Positions 46,349 to 55,493 of a DNA stretch of 61,785 bases are shown here, piece by piece. Where the stretch lies: positions 1 through 61,785 of the forward strand of contig CABPZP010000008.1 of assembly GCA_902461935.1 (NCBI GenBank). Reading direction: 5' to 3'. Every line of letters begins with the position of its first letter. Within the stretch, counting starts at the first letter, position 1. The translations under genes were made by a program, and so were the position numbers. The notes beneath the pieces were generated by a model. The model was not told the DNA's origin, searched no databases, and worked only from the letters and a program-made list of their open reading frames with translations. The DNA comes from Merdicola sp905200315 (GTDB lineage: Bacteria; Bacillota; Clostridia; TANB77; CAG-508).

Positions 46349-47758
46349 ATGAACGAAGCAGAAGAACTTAGAAAGAAACTTTTTAATATTAGAGAAGATG
46401 GTTGGGTAAAAGCTAGCCAAGAGGAGAAGGATAATATATTCAAATATGCAGATGAATATATTAATTTTTTGAACAAAGGAAAAACAGAAAGGGAAATTGT
46501 CGCAGAAAGTAAAGAAATTGCAGAGAAAAATGGTTTTAAAAACTTAGAAACAATGCAAGAATTAAAAGCAGGTGATAAAGTTTATTTTGTAAATAGAGAA
46601 AAAGCAATGTATTTAGCCATAATTGGTACAGAAAAATTAGAAAATGGTTTAAATGTTATAGGAGCGCATGCAGATTCTCCAAGATTAGATTTAAAACCAA
46701 ATCCTTTATACGAAGATGGTGGACTAGCATATTTAAAAACACATTATTATGGTGGAATAAAAAAATATCAATGGACAACAATTCCACTTGCAATACATGG
46801 AGTTATTGTTAAACCAAACGGAGAAAAAACAACTATTTCAATAGGAGAAAGTGAAAGTGATCCAATATTTACAATAACAGATTTATTACCACATTTAGCA
46901 CAAGAGCAAATGACTAAAAAATTGAACAATGCCATAGAAGGAGAGGCTTTAAACCTACTTATAGGAAGCATTCCATATGGAGATGAAGAAACTAAAGTAG
47001 CAGAAAAAGTAAAACTAAATATTTTAAATTTATTAAATATGAAATATGGAATAACAGAAGTAGATTTTATGAGTTCAGAATTAGAAATAGTACCAGCATT
47101 CAAAGCAAGAACAATGGGATTAGACCAAAGTATGGTAGCAGCATATGGTCAAGATGATAAAATATGTGTATTTGCATCTTTAACAGCTTTAATGAAGATA
47201 GAAAATCCTACAAAAACAGCAGTGTGTTTAATAGCAGATAAAGAAGAAATAGGAAGTATGGGAAACACAGGTATGGAATCTCAAATGTTTGACTATTTTG
47301 TATCAGAATTATTAAATAAAACAAACGAAAACAAACCAAATTTATTACAAAAAGTATATGCAAAATCTAAAATGTTATCTGCAGATGTAGATGCGGGATT
47401 TGACCCAATATATGCAAGTGTTTCTGAAAAAAATAATGCATCATATATAGGCCATGGAATATGTATGAATAAATACACAGGAGCAAGAGGAAAATCTGGA
47501 GCATCAGATGCAAATGCAGAATTTGTAGCAGAAGTAAGAAGAATATTTGAAGCCAACAATATAAAATATCAAATATCAGAATTAGGAAAAGTAGACCTAG
47601 GAGGAGGCGGAACAATAGCCTATATTCTAGCAGACAAAGGAATGGATGTAATAGACTGTGGAGTTCCAGTGTTATCTATGCATGCACCATACGAAGTAAC
47701 AAGCAAATTTGATTTATACACAGCATACAGAGCATATGAGGCATTTTATAGAAATTAA
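46349..47758 (+). CDS. M18 family aminopeptidase
   Basis: 469 residues, cytosolic dinuclear zinc aminopeptidase that prefers acidic or neutral N-terminal residues. Zinc-site motifs: GAHADSPRLD (about 110-119), DKEEIGSMGN, DVDAGFDP and SMHAPYE near the end; the catalytic Glu is in DKEEIGS. Length agrees with bacterial M18 (about 430-470). AAGGAGG precedes ATG 46349. Confidence 0.94.
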   Translation: MNEAEELRKKLFNIREDGWVKASQEEKDNIFKYADEYINFLNKGKTEREIVAESKEIAEKNGFKNLETMQELKAGDKVYFVNREKAMYLAIIGTEKLENGLNVIGAHADSPRLDLKPNPLYEDGGLAYLKTHYYGGIKKYQWTTIPLAIHGVIVKPNGEKTTISIGESESDPIFTITDLLPHLAQEQMTKKLNNAIEGEALNLLIGSIPYGDEETKVAEKVKLNILNLLNMKYGITEVDFMSSELEIVPAFKARTMGLDQSMVAAYGQDDKICVFASLTALMKIENPTKTAVCLIADKEEIGSMGNTGMESQMFDYFVSELLNKTNENKPNLLQKVYAKSKMLSADVDAGFDPIYASVSEKNNASYIGHGICMNKYTGARGKSGASDANAEFVAEVRRIFEANNIKYQISELGKVDLGGGGTIAYILADKGMDVIDCGVPVLSMHAPYEVTSKFDLYTAYRAYEAFYRN

Positions 47759-47779
47759 TATTAATAGAATTAAATAATG

Positions 47780-47804
47780 TAAAGGCGACCATTGGTCGCT
47801 TTTA
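47780..47804 (+). terminator. terminator after M18 aminopeptidase
   Basis: AAAGGCGACC-ATT-GGTCGCTTTT. Confidence 0.8.
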
Positions 47805-47897
47805 ATATTTGCATAAGATTAATGTAACAAGCAAATATATTAGTAATTGTTAAATATTTATATTTTATTTTTTTAAGTTAAATACCTGTTTGCGATT

Positions 47898-48024
47898 TGT
47901 GAATAATGTGGAATAATGTCACTTGAAATCCACAGAACATTTTTTCATAAGGGAAATTCATTAATTTTAAGGAGAAAATAAATAGTGGATAATGTGGAAA
48001 ACTTTGTGGATAAATACTGGATAA
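47898..48024. other. cluster of DnaA-box-like sequences
   Basis: In the 348-base gap 47759-48106: TGTGAATAA (47898-47906, one mismatch to the inverse of TTATCCACA), AGTGGATAA (47984-47992, one mismatch), TGTGGATAA (48005-48013, exact) and ACTGGATAA (48016-48024, two mismatches). All face the same way in an AT-rich setting. No dnaA or dnaN nearby. Confidence 0.45.
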
Positions 48025-48053
48025 AAATATAAGGAAAAATGTAGTTAAAACTA

Positions 48054-48082
48054 TTGACAGATTGTAAAATAAATGGTATTAT
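48054..48082 (+). promoter_or_regulatory. promoter of tRNA-Arg(TCT)
   Basis: TTGACA (48054-48059), 17 bases, TATTAT (48077-48082). Confidence 0.82.
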
Positions 48083-48106
48083 ATAAACTGCATTTGAGGT
48101 AGACAT

Positions 48107-48183
<77 letters not shown>

Positions 48184-48197
48184 TAAATATTTGTAAA

Positions 48198-48231
48198 AAA
48201 AGGTACGAAGTTTGTTGTATCTTTTTTTTTT
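48198..48231 (+). terminator. terminator of tRNA-Arg(TCT)
   Basis: AAAGGTAC / GTATCTTT hairpin with a ten-base loop and a long T run. Confidence 0.75.
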
Positions 48232-48260
48232 GCTTTTTATAGAAAATTTCTAGTTTAAAT

Positions 48261-48275
48261 GTAGGGGCGGAGGCC
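48261..48275 (+). repeat. partial copy of the GC-rich repeat
   Basis: GTAGGGGCGGAGGCC, only the left half of the family. Confidence 0.6.
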
Positions 48276-48310
48276 AATTTTTATTATATAATATATTTAG
48301 ATCAAAATCA

Positions 48311-48339
48311 TTGACATATTTTTGCTTTTTCTATATCAT
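48311..48339 (+). promoter_or_regulatory. promoter of the Csx3-like operon
   Basis: TTGACA (48311-48316), 17 bases, TATCAT (48334-48339), 28 bases before the first ATG. Confidence 0.65.
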
Positions 48340-48366
48340 ATTTATAATATAAGTAGGAGATAGTAA

Positions 48367-49809
48367 ATGAAAATAGTTTTTTGTGGTCCACCTCATTCAG
48401 GTAAAAGTGTATTTATTGCAAATTTAATAGATAAATTACCAACAGATGCATATACAATTATAAGAGCTTGTCCAGATGGAGAAGGAACTTGGAGTAATAA
48501 TAAAAATCAACAAGAAACAAGTATAGTAAGAAAAAAGGGAAAATTTACTAAAGAATTTATAGAAAATGCTTGTAATGCAATTGATAATCAAACTAATAAG
48601 ATTGTGCTAGTTGATGTTGGTGGTGTAATGTCTAAAGAAAATGAAAAAGTATTTAAACATTGCGATAGTTTTGTTGTACTTAGTAGCGATAAAGAGAAAA
48701 AAAGCGAATGGCTAAAATTTGGCGAAAAAAATGGATTGAATTGCATTGGGTGCATAGATTCTAGCTTAGAAGGAAATGAAGAGATATATTCTAGAGAACC
48801 ATACTTTCAAGGAAAAATAACTGGGCTAGAAAGAGGGGAAATATTAGAGAATTCTTCTGTTATAAAAGCCTTAGCTTCAGATATTGTGGAAAAAAGTAAA
48901 TATACAGAAAAAGAACCAAAAGAGGATAAAAAAATTTCTGGAGTATATATAGATGACACAGAACTAGGATTTGAATTAGGATATGGTAAAGAAATTGAAA
49001 CAGAAAATGGAATAACAATAAAAAAAGTAAGATGGGCGGAAAATGCAATTCCAAAAATACATAAGGCTATTCAAGAAAAAGTAAAAGAAAAAGATGATGT
49101 AAGAATAAATGGAGTAAGAGCAAATTTTGCCCTATGTACTATGGCAAAAACTGTCAAAGATAAGGGTGTTAAAAACATAAGTACTTATGATATACGTTCA
49201 AAACAATATATTCCAATAAAAGAGTTAAAAACAAAAAGAGGAATAAAACAAACAGAAGGTTTAGCTTTTAACATTATAGAAAATAAAAATAATGCATTTA
49301 TAGATATTGATATTAATAAAGAACAATATACTTTAGAAGATTATGAAAAATGTGAAATTCCGCAAATAAAGAAAACTAAAAATTTATACTTATCTGGAAG
49401 AATGCCGTTATGGTTATTAGCTTCTATTAGTAGTAGTTATAATGTAGAAAGTGTTTTTACTTTTCAACCAGGAAAAGGATTTACTTGTATATCCTCAAAT
49501 AAAGAAAAAGATTTAGGAAAAATTGTAGATGGTATTGATGGAATAGACATTAACAGATATTTTGAGGATAAGAGAGAAAATAATAAATTGCCACAGGAAT
49601 ATAAAAAACAAAATATATTATTAAAAATAATTGCTAATATTAAGCAAAAACAAAAGTATTTAGATAACAGTATAAAAGCAAATGTTCAAGAACAAGAAGA
49701 AAAATATGTAAATAATTTAAAAGAAAATGTAAAAGCAAAAGAAATAAAAAAAGAAGAAGTAGTAAAACAATCAATTATAGGAAATACAGAATCTGAATTA
49801 TTTAAGTAA
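48367..49809 (+). CDS. P-loop NTPase fused to two Csx3-like domains
   Basis: 480 residues. N-terminal P-loop GPPHSGKS (7-14) with a Walker-B-like IVLVDVGGV (about 80-88), the make-up of an AAA/kinase-like NTPase. Then two domains like Csx3, the CRISPR-associated ring nuclease: a degenerate one (about 243-300, VRINGVRANFALCTM) and a better one (about 340-385, LYLSGRMPLWLLASISSSYN then FTFQPGKGFTCISSN). The C-terminal 60 residues are charged helix. Csx3 proteins are known to degrade cyclic tetra-adenylate; catalytic residues cannot be assigned safely here. No CRISPR array or cas gene is nearby. First gene of a four-gene operon. Assignment rests on motif pattern. Confidence 0.65.
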   Translation: MKIVFCGPPHSGKSVFIANLIDKLPTDAYTIIRACPDGEGTWSNNKNQQETSIVRKKGKFTKEFIENACNAIDNQTNKIVLVDVGGVMSKENEKVFKHCDSFVVLSSDKEKKSEWLKFGEKNGLNCIGCIDSSLEGNEEIYSREPYFQGKITGLERGEILENSSVIKALASDIVEKSKYTEKEPKEDKKISGVYIDDTELGFELGYGKEIETENGITIKKVRWAENAIPKIHKAIQEKVKEKDDVRINGVRANFALCTMAKTVKDKGVKNISTYDIRSKQYIPIKELKTKRGIKQTEGLAFNIIENKNNAFIDIDINKEQYTLEDYEKCEIPQIKKTKNLYLSGRMPLWLLASISSSYNVESVFTFQPGKGFTCISSNKEKDLGKIVDGIDGIDINRYFEDKRENNKLPQEYKKQNILLKIIANIKQKQKYLDNSIKANVQEQEEKYVNNLKENVKAKEIKKEEVVKQSIIGNTESELFK

Positions 49810-49823
49810 AATAGGAGAAAAAA

Positions 49824-50717
49824 ATGAATGCAGATTTAGAATTATATAAGGTGTTTTGTGAAGTAGTAAAACATAAAAATATTTCAAAAACCGCTGAAAA
49901 TATGTATATTTCACAATCAGCAATTACACAGTCTATACAAAAACTTGAAAATATACTTGGAGGGAAAGTTTTTTATAGAAATAAAAATGGAGTAGAACTA
50001 ACAGAAGAAGGGAAAAATTTATATGAATATATAAAAGATAGCATTGAAACTATGAACAACGCAGAAAATATATTTTCAAAGTATATTAATTTAGAAAAAG
50101 GTAAAATAAGAATAGGAGGAGGAAACTCTTTAGTTGCTTCCTTAATTATGGAACCTTTTATAGAATTTGTAAAAAGCTATCCAGATATAGAAATCTCAAT
50201 AAGTAGTGGAATAACAGATAAGCTAATGCAAAAACTTGCAAATGGTGAATTAGATATTGTTGTTTTAAATTTGCCATATACTAACAAAAAATATTCTAAT
50301 GTAGAAATTACTCCATTAAAAAAAGCTAGTTATTGTTTTTTTGCGAGTAAAAAGTATGCAAAAGAACATTCAATAAAGACGAGTAAAGATTTAGAAGAGG
50401 CAATATTAATATTACCAAAAGAATTATCAATAAAAAGAGAAATTTTAAATGAGTATTGCAAAAATGTAAATCTGCAGTTAAATTCAAAATATGAAGTTTC
50501 TAGTTCATCAATAATGAAAAATATTGTTCTAAATGATATTGGAATTGGATTTACAAATACTGAAAATATAAAAGAAATAGCTGATAAAATAACAATAATT
50601 AAAAAAATAGATAATATGTCTTCAGAATATGGAATTGCAACATTAAAAAAGAATATGTGTAATAAAGCAACTATTGAATTAACAGAAAAAATAAAACAAT
50701 ATTATAAGCAAAACTAA
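49824..50717 (+). CDS. LysR family transcriptional regulator
   Basis: 297 residues. N-terminal winged HTH (YKVFCEVVKHKNISKTAENM, YISQSAITQSIQKLE) and a periplasmic-binding-like effector domain (about 88-297, KIRIGGGNSLVASLIMEPFI). It lies 14 bases after the P-loop/Csx3 gene on the same strand, within the operon, unlike the usual divergent LysR arrangement. GGAG precedes the ATG. Its effector is unknown; a small molecule linked to the Csx3-like proteins is possible. Confidence 0.92.
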   Translation: MNADLELYKVFCEVVKHKNISKTAENMYISQSAITQSIQKLENILGGKVFYRNKNGVELTEEGKNLYEYIKDSIETMNNAENIFSKYINLEKGKIRIGGGNSLVASLIMEPFIEFVKSYPDIEISISSGITDKLMQKLANGELDIVVLNLPYTNKKYSNVEITPLKKASYCFFASKKYAKEHSIKTSKDLEEAILILPKELSIKREILNEYCKNVNLQLNSKYEVSSSSIMKNIVLNDIGIGFTNTENIKEIADKITIIKKIDNMSSEYGIATLKKNMCNKATIELTEKIKQYYKQN

Positions 50718-50800
50718 TATCTTCTATTATAAATATTAATTTTACAGATAGGAATAAAGGCATTATAATTAGTTTAGATAGTTTAAAGAAAGGATAAAAA

Positions 50801-51289
50801 ATGGTTGAATCATATAAAAAGGTTTTAGAAATGGAATCTGTTACTTTATTAAAACTAGAACAAGATAAAAAAGCATTAAATTGTATAAGGAAAATTTTAT
50901 ATCAAAACAAAAAATATATAACAGAAAAATTAATTGAGTATCTAAAAAAAGAAACAGGAATTAATTATTTTAGATATATTGTTTCAGATATAAATAATAA
51001 TGTTGCAGATATATTGGTAAAAGAAAATAGTGAAATTTTTAAAAACAATATAGAAGGCAAAGAATTTCTAGAATTTAATGTTGAAGAAATAATCGATAAA
51101 AGAATGTTTAATAACAACGATGAAATAATTATAACAGATTTAAATTTTGACGAAAATCTATTAAATTTAGGTTATTTATGTGATTCTTTAGATTATAATT
51201 TTTTATCTTATTCGAACCTAATAAATGAAAAACTATCTATATTTATAAATTATGTTATAAATAAAAATATTTTAAAAAATAGGAGGTAA
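50801..51289 (+). CDS. 162-residue protein of unknown family in the Csx3-like operon
   Basis: No family recognised. All-helical at first (KKVLEMESVTLLKLEQDKKAL), then alternating Ile/Asn-rich strands and a Leu-rich end. No TM, no signal peptide. AAAGGA precedes ATG 50801; the stop is five bases before the next gene. Its fixed place between LysR and the tandem Csx3-like protein suggests a shared function. Confidence 0.6.
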   Translation: MVESYKKVLEMESVTLLKLEQDKKALNCIRKILYQNKKYITEKLIEYLKKETGINYFRYIVSDINNNVADILVKENSEIFKNNIEGKEFLEFNVEEIIDKRMFNNNDEIIITDLNFDENLLNLGYLCDSLDYNFLSYSNLINEKLSIFINYVINKNILKNRR

Positions 51290-51294
51290 CATAA

Positions 51295-51987
51295 ATGGAA
51301 GAAAATCAAGAAGTTGTTACAATTAATACAAACAAATTAGCAGAAGAACTAGGAATAAAACCACAAAAAAGAACACTACCTAATGGAAGAGAGGTTGAAC
51401 AAGTTGTATGGGACCAAGAAAACTTATTAAAAGCAGTAGAAAAAATTAAACATTTATCAGGAGAAGGAAAAACAGTAAGAATAGATGGACCAGCACCAGC
51501 ATGGCTTGTTTCAGCGTTTACACATATTGTACACCCATGTTCAGTTAATGTATATGTACCACAAATAGGAAAAGACGTTCCAGTAGGAGCTTTAAAACAT
51601 GGAAAGCAAAATCCAGATGGAGAAGTAAAATTTAATGTTACAGAAAAAGGAAATAGTGTATTAGTAGAATACGAAATGGACTTACCAGAAGGAATAACAA
51701 CATACGATGAAAATAATTTATCAAAAGTAGTTGTACCAGAAGTAGCACAAGGAAAAGCAGTATATCTTTCAGGAAGAGGTCCAAACTATTTAACAGTATC
51801 TATAGCAGAATCATATGCACATACAAATAGTAGTGTATCTTTAAATCAACCTGGAACAGGATATACATGTTCAATTACTCATAGTAGAGAAAAGAAACTA
51901 GGAGATTTAACAAAAGACCCACTAGGAAAAGAAGAAATAAAAGAAGAATTAGAAGAAAACAAAAAAGGAAAAGAACAAGAAAGATAA
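51295..51987 (+). CDS. tandem Csx3-like protein
   Basis: 230 residues with two related halves: RIDGPAPAWLVSAFTHIVHP (about 61-80) followed by CSVNVYVPQIGKDVPV, and YLSGRGPNYLTVSIAESYAH (about 156-175) followed by SVSLNQPGTGYTCSITHS. The pattern hydrophobic-strand/SGRxPxxL/helix/strand/P-G/strand ending in SH is that of Csx3. An N-terminal extension (1-45) and a charged C-terminal tail (about 205-230) flank them. A-rich codon choice suggests strong expression. AGGAGG precedes ATG; a terminator follows. A ring-nuclease or cyclic-oligonucleotide-binding role is inference. Confidence 0.65.
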   Translation: MEENQEVVTINTNKLAEELGIKPQKRTLPNGREVEQVVWDQENLLKAVEKIKHLSGEGKTVRIDGPAPAWLVSAFTHIVHPCSVNVYVPQIGKDVPVGALKHGKQNPDGEVKFNVTEKGNSVLVEYEMDLPEGITTYDENNLSKVVVPEVAQGKAVYLSGRGPNYLTVSIAESYAHTNSSVSLNQPGTGYTCSITHSREKKLGDLTKDPLGKEEIKEELEENKKGKEQER

Positions 51988-51993
51988 AATAGC

Positions 51994-52028
51994 AAAAAGA
52001 CACGGGGAAAACTCGTGTCTTTTAAATT
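51994..52028 (+). terminator. terminator of the Csx3-like operon
   Basis: AAAAGACACG / CGTGTCTTTT hairpin, nine-base loop, then a T-rich stretch. Confidence 0.85.
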
Positions 52029-52034
52029 TTTTTG

Positions 52035-52063
52035 TTGAACAAATATGTAAACTATGATATAAT
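52035..52063 (+). promoter_or_regulatory. promoter of the VanW-pth-rng unit
   Basis: TTGAAC (52035-52040), 17 bases, TATAAT (52058-52063). Confidence 0.75.
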
Positions 52064-52136
52064 TGCGCAAGTTTTATAATAAAATAATAAATATAGAAAT
52101 AGAATGAAGTAAAAACAATAGTAAGGAGAATTATTA

Positions 52137-53633
52137 ATGCCCGATATTAAACAAGATGATTTTCAAGAGCCAATTTATGAACCAAAAGATTCAGAAGCTT
52201 ATAAAATAATAGGAATTGTATTTATTATATTATTTATAATGGTATCTGCAATATTGCTTGCTATTGTTGTTTTTAATTCTAATAACGATAGAATAATTTC
52301 AGGTATATATATAAAAAATATTAATGTATCAGGACTAACTAAGCAAGAGGCTATTACGAAAGTAAATAAAAATCTTGAAGAATATATGGATGATAGTTTA
52401 GTACTTGTTCATAATGAATACAGAACAGAAATAAGTTTAGAACAATTAGAAGCAACTTTTGATGTGGAAGCTGCAGTTAATGCAGCATATAGTGTAGGAA
52501 AAACAGGAAATATATTTAAAGATGGTACACAAATATTAAACACAATGTTTTCAAATATAAATATAGATCCAATTTTAAATATAAATGAAGATGTTCTAAA
52601 AGAACGTATATCTGGAATAACTGCAGAATTACCAGATACAATAATTCAAAGTTCGTATTATATAGATGGAAATAATTTGATTGTAACCAAAGGAAGAAAA
52701 GGCTATGTTGTAAGCGAAAGTCAAATGTTTAATATATGTAAAAGTGAAATTCAAAAATTAAGCTTTATAGGTAAAGAAATTAATATTGAAGTAGAAGAAC
52801 AACAACCAAAAGAAATAGACTTAAATAAAATACATGAAGAATTATATAAAGAACCAGTAAATGCATACTATACAACAGACCCATATACAGTACATCCTAG
52901 TGAAAATGGAGTTGACTTTAAAATTAGTATGGAAGAAGCAGAGAAAATGTTAGAGCAAGAACAAGAGGAATATGTAATTCCGCTAAAAGTAACAGTTCCA
53001 GAAGTTACAACAAAAATGATAGGAACAGAAGCTTTTCCAGATTTAATTTCAGAGTTTTCTACAAAATATAGTCAATCTCAAAAAGATAGAACAACTAACT
53101 TAAAATTAGCAGCAGAAAAAATAAATGGAACTGTTTTAATGCCAGGAGAAGTATTTTCTTACAATACAGTTGTAGGGAAAAGAACAATAGATGCAGGATA
53201 CAAAGAAGCAAAAATATATGTAAATGGAGAAGTTGTAGATGGACTAGGCGGAGGAATATGCCAAGTATCTACTACACTTTATAATGCAATTTTATATGCA
53301 AACTTAGAAATAGTAGAAAGAAGAAACCACCAATTTGTGCCATCATATGCAGGAGCAGGATTAGATGCAACAGTTGTATATGGTTCAATAGATTTTCAAT
53401 TTAAAAACACAAGAAGTTATCCAATAAAAATACAATGCTCAGTAGATAAAGGAATATGTAATTTCCAAATATATGGACTAAAAGAAGAAACAGAATATGA
53501 AGTTAATGTATGGGCAAATGTTATTAGCAAAACAAAAACGGCAATAAAATCTAAAGCATATAGACAATTAAAGTTAAATGGAGAAGTAGTAAGTACAGAG
53601 TTATTATCTTCAGATACATATAAAGTACATTAA
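52137..53633 (+). CDS. VanW family protein with peptidoglycan-binding-like domain
   Basis: 498 residues: TM helix (about 24-48), PG_binding_4-type domains (about 60-290, with VSGLTKQEAITKVNKNL), then the VanW domain (about 300-455: NGTVLMPGEVFSYNTVVGKR, GLGGGICQVSTTLYNA) and a G5-like end. YoaR-like proteins of this build are thought to act at the cell wall; their chemistry is unknown and they do not by themselves indicate vancomycin resistance. AAGGAGA precedes the ATG. Confidence 0.88.
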   Translation: MPDIKQDDFQEPIYEPKDSEAYKIIGIVFIILFIMVSAILLAIVVFNSNNDRIISGIYIKNINVSGLTKQEAITKVNKNLEEYMDDSLVLVHNEYRTEISLEQLEATFDVEAAVNAAYSVGKTGNIFKDGTQILNTMFSNINIDPILNINEDVLKERISGITAELPDTIIQSSYYIDGNNLIVTKGRKGYVVSESQMFNICKSEIQKLSFIGKEINIEVEEQQPKEIDLNKIHEELYKEPVNAYYTTDPYTVHPSENGVDFKISMEEAEKMLEQEQEEYVIPLKVTVPEVTTKMIGTEAFPDLISEFSTKYSQSQKDRTTNLKLAAEKINGTVLMPGEVFSYNTVVGKRTIDAGYKEAKIYVNGEVVDGLGGGICQVSTTLYNAILYANLEIVERRNHQFVPSYAGAGLDATVVYGSIDFQFKNTRSYPIKIQCSVDKGICNFQIYGLKEETEYEVNVWANVISKTKTAIKSKAYRQLKLNGEVVSTELLSSDTYKVH

Positions 53634-53647
53634 GGGAGAAAAAGAAA

Positions 53648-54205
53648 ATGTTTTTAATTGTAGGATTAGGAAATCCAGAAGAAAAATACGAAAAAACAAG
53701 ACACAATATGGGATTTAACACAATAGATAAAATAGCAAAAAAATATAATATAGAATTTGATAAAAATAAATTTGAAGGAATATATGGAATAGGCTCAATA
53801 TACGGCGAAAAGGTAATTTTATTAAAACCACAAACATATATGAATTTAAGTGGAAGAAGCTTAGCTCCAATGGCAAATTTTTATAAAGTAGATATACAAA
53901 ATATTATAGTTATATATGACGATATGGATATTGAAGTTGGAGCCATTAAGCTTAGAAAAAAAGGCGGACCAGGCTCACACAATGGAATGAAATCTGTTGT
54001 AGAAGAATTAAACTCAACAGATTTCCCTCGCGTTAGAGTAGGAATAGGCAAACCAGAATTTAAGAACGATACAATAAATTATGTTATAGGAAAAATGCCA
54101 GAAGAAGAATTTGAAAAGTTGGACAAGTCAACCCAAATTGCAGCAGATGCAGTTGTAGAAGTTGTTAAAAATGGCATCGATACAGCTATGAACAAATACA
54201 ATTAA
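53648..54205 (+). CDS. pth: peptidyl-tRNA hydrolase
   Basis: 185 residues, recycles peptidyl-tRNA dropped from ribosomes. Motifs: GLGNPEEKYEKTRHNMGF (catalytic His about 20), KPQTYMNLSG, IYDDMDIEVG and KKGGPGSHNGMKSV. 14 bases after the VanW gene. In an organism with stalling at CGG this enzyme could matter, but that is speculation. Confidence 0.96.
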   Translation: MFLIVGLGNPEEKYEKTRHNMGFNTIDKIAKKYNIEFDKNKFEGIYGIGSIYGEKVILLKPQTYMNLSGRSLAPMANFYKVDIQNIIVIYDDMDIEVGAIKLRKKGGPGSHNGMKSVVEELNSTDFPRVRVGIGKPEFKNDTINYVIGKMPEEEFEKLDKSTQIAADAVVEVVKNGIDTAMNKYN

Positions 54206-54225
54206 AATAGAAAGAGAAGGTATAA

Positions 54226-55410
54226 ATGCAAGAAATTATAATAAATAAAGATAAACAAAATACAAAAACAATAGCAATAATTGAAAATGGAATTTTAGTA
54301 GAACAATATATAGAAAAAGAAGAGAAAGAAAGACTAGAGGGAAATGTATATTTAGGAAAAGTTGAAAATATTTTACCAGGAATGCAAGCAGCATTTGTAA
54401 ATATAGGAGAAGGAAAAAATACCTTTATACATTTAAGAGACATTTTACCTAAAATAGATATTACAAAAAATGAAAAGGTAGACGACTCAAACTTAAACAT
54501 AAAAGATTTTATCAAAAGAGGAGATCCGATTTTAGTACAAGTAAAAAGAGACTGCAACAATAAAAAAGGACCAAGAGTTTCTAAACATTTGAGCCTTGTT
54601 GGTAGATATATAGTTCTAATGCCAGAAACAGATATTATTACTGTATCTCAAAAAATTGAAGACGAAAAAGAACAAAAAAGATTAAAAGAAGAAATAGCAA
54701 AAATTCTTCCAGAAAATTTTGGAGTTATAATTAGAACATCTGCAGTAAATAAAAACATAAATGAAATTCAAAAAGATATAAACAATTTAATAAAGAGATG
54801 GGAAAGAATAAAAGATGCTAAAAATAAAGAAAAAACACCATATTGTATAGAAAGAAATAATGGAATAATTCGAAAAATAATTATAGATACAATAGACAAT
54901 GGAATTGCAAAAATAACAACAAACGATAAAAATGTATTTGAAGAAGTACAGGAAATTTTAAAAGAATTTGAAGGTACAAAAATAAAATTAGAATTAGAAG
55001 AAAAAGAAGATATATTAGATACACATAATATAAGAAATCAAATAGAAAAATTAGAAAATAGAAAAATATGGTTAAAATGTGGAGGTTTTATAACAATAGA
55101 TAAAACCGAAGCATTAGTTGCAATAGACGTAAATTCAGGGAAATATACAGGAAAAGAAAGCCGTGAGCAAACAGTACTAAAAGTAAACAAAGAAGCAAGT
55201 GTAGAAATAGCAAAACAACTACGTTTAAGAGATATAGGTGGAATAATAATAATAGACTATATAGACATGGAAAAAGAAGAAAGCAAAAAACAAGTAATAA
55301 AAGAATTAAGGGACAATCTAAAAAAAGATAGGTCAAAAACACAAATATTAGAATTTACAAAATTAAATTTATTAGAAATGACGAGAAAGCACATGTTCAG
55401 CAACGAATAA
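54226..55410 (+). CDS. rng: ribonuclease G/E family endoribonuclease
   Basis: 394 residues, the short RNase G form. S1 domain near the start (VYLGKVENILPGMQAAFVNI, HLRDILP), then the RNase H-like and DNase I-like catalytic parts (LVAIDVNSGKYTG and GGIIIIDYIDM give the Mg-binding Asp pair). The zinc-link and scaffold region of RNase E is absent. AGAGAAGG precedes the ATG; 20 bases after pth. Confidence 0.92.
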   Translation: MQEIIINKDKQNTKTIAIIENGILVEQYIEKEEKERLEGNVYLGKVENILPGMQAAFVNIGEGKNTFIHLRDILPKIDITKNEKVDDSNLNIKDFIKRGDPILVQVKRDCNNKKGPRVSKHLSLVGRYIVLMPETDIITVSQKIEDEKEQKRLKEEIAKILPENFGVIIRTSAVNKNINEIQKDINNLIKRWERIKDAKNKEKTPYCIERNNGIIRKIIIDTIDNGIAKITTNDKNVFEEVQEILKEFEGTKIKLELEEKEDILDTHNIRNQIEKLENRKIWLKCGGFITIDKTEALVAIDVNSGKYTGKESREQTVLKVNKEASVEIAKQLRLRDIGGIIIIDYIDMEKEESKKQVIKELRDNLKKDRSKTQILEFTKLNLLEMTRKHMFSNE

Positions 55411-55446
55411 ATTTATATTTTATTATAAAAATAAACGTCAAACGCC

Positions 55447-55473
55447 GTAGGGGTCGACGCCTCTGTCGACCCG
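55447..55473 (+). repeat. GC-rich palindromic repeat between rng and rimO
   Basis: GTAGGGGTCGACGCCTC...GACCCG, preceded by GTCAAACGCC as also seen near 56833. Confidence 0.85.
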
Positions 55474-55493
55474 CAAAGAAAGGAAATATAAAA

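Noticed and set aside
48367..51987. CRISPR array or cas operon near the Csx3-like genes
   Set aside because: No regularly spaced direct repeats and no Cas10, Cas7, Cas1 or Cas2-like frames were found in the window.
52137..53633. VanW gene as sign of vancomycin resistance
   Set aside because: No vanA/B-type ligase, vanH, vanX or VanRS genes nearby; VanW/YoaR proteins are common in sensitive Clostridia.
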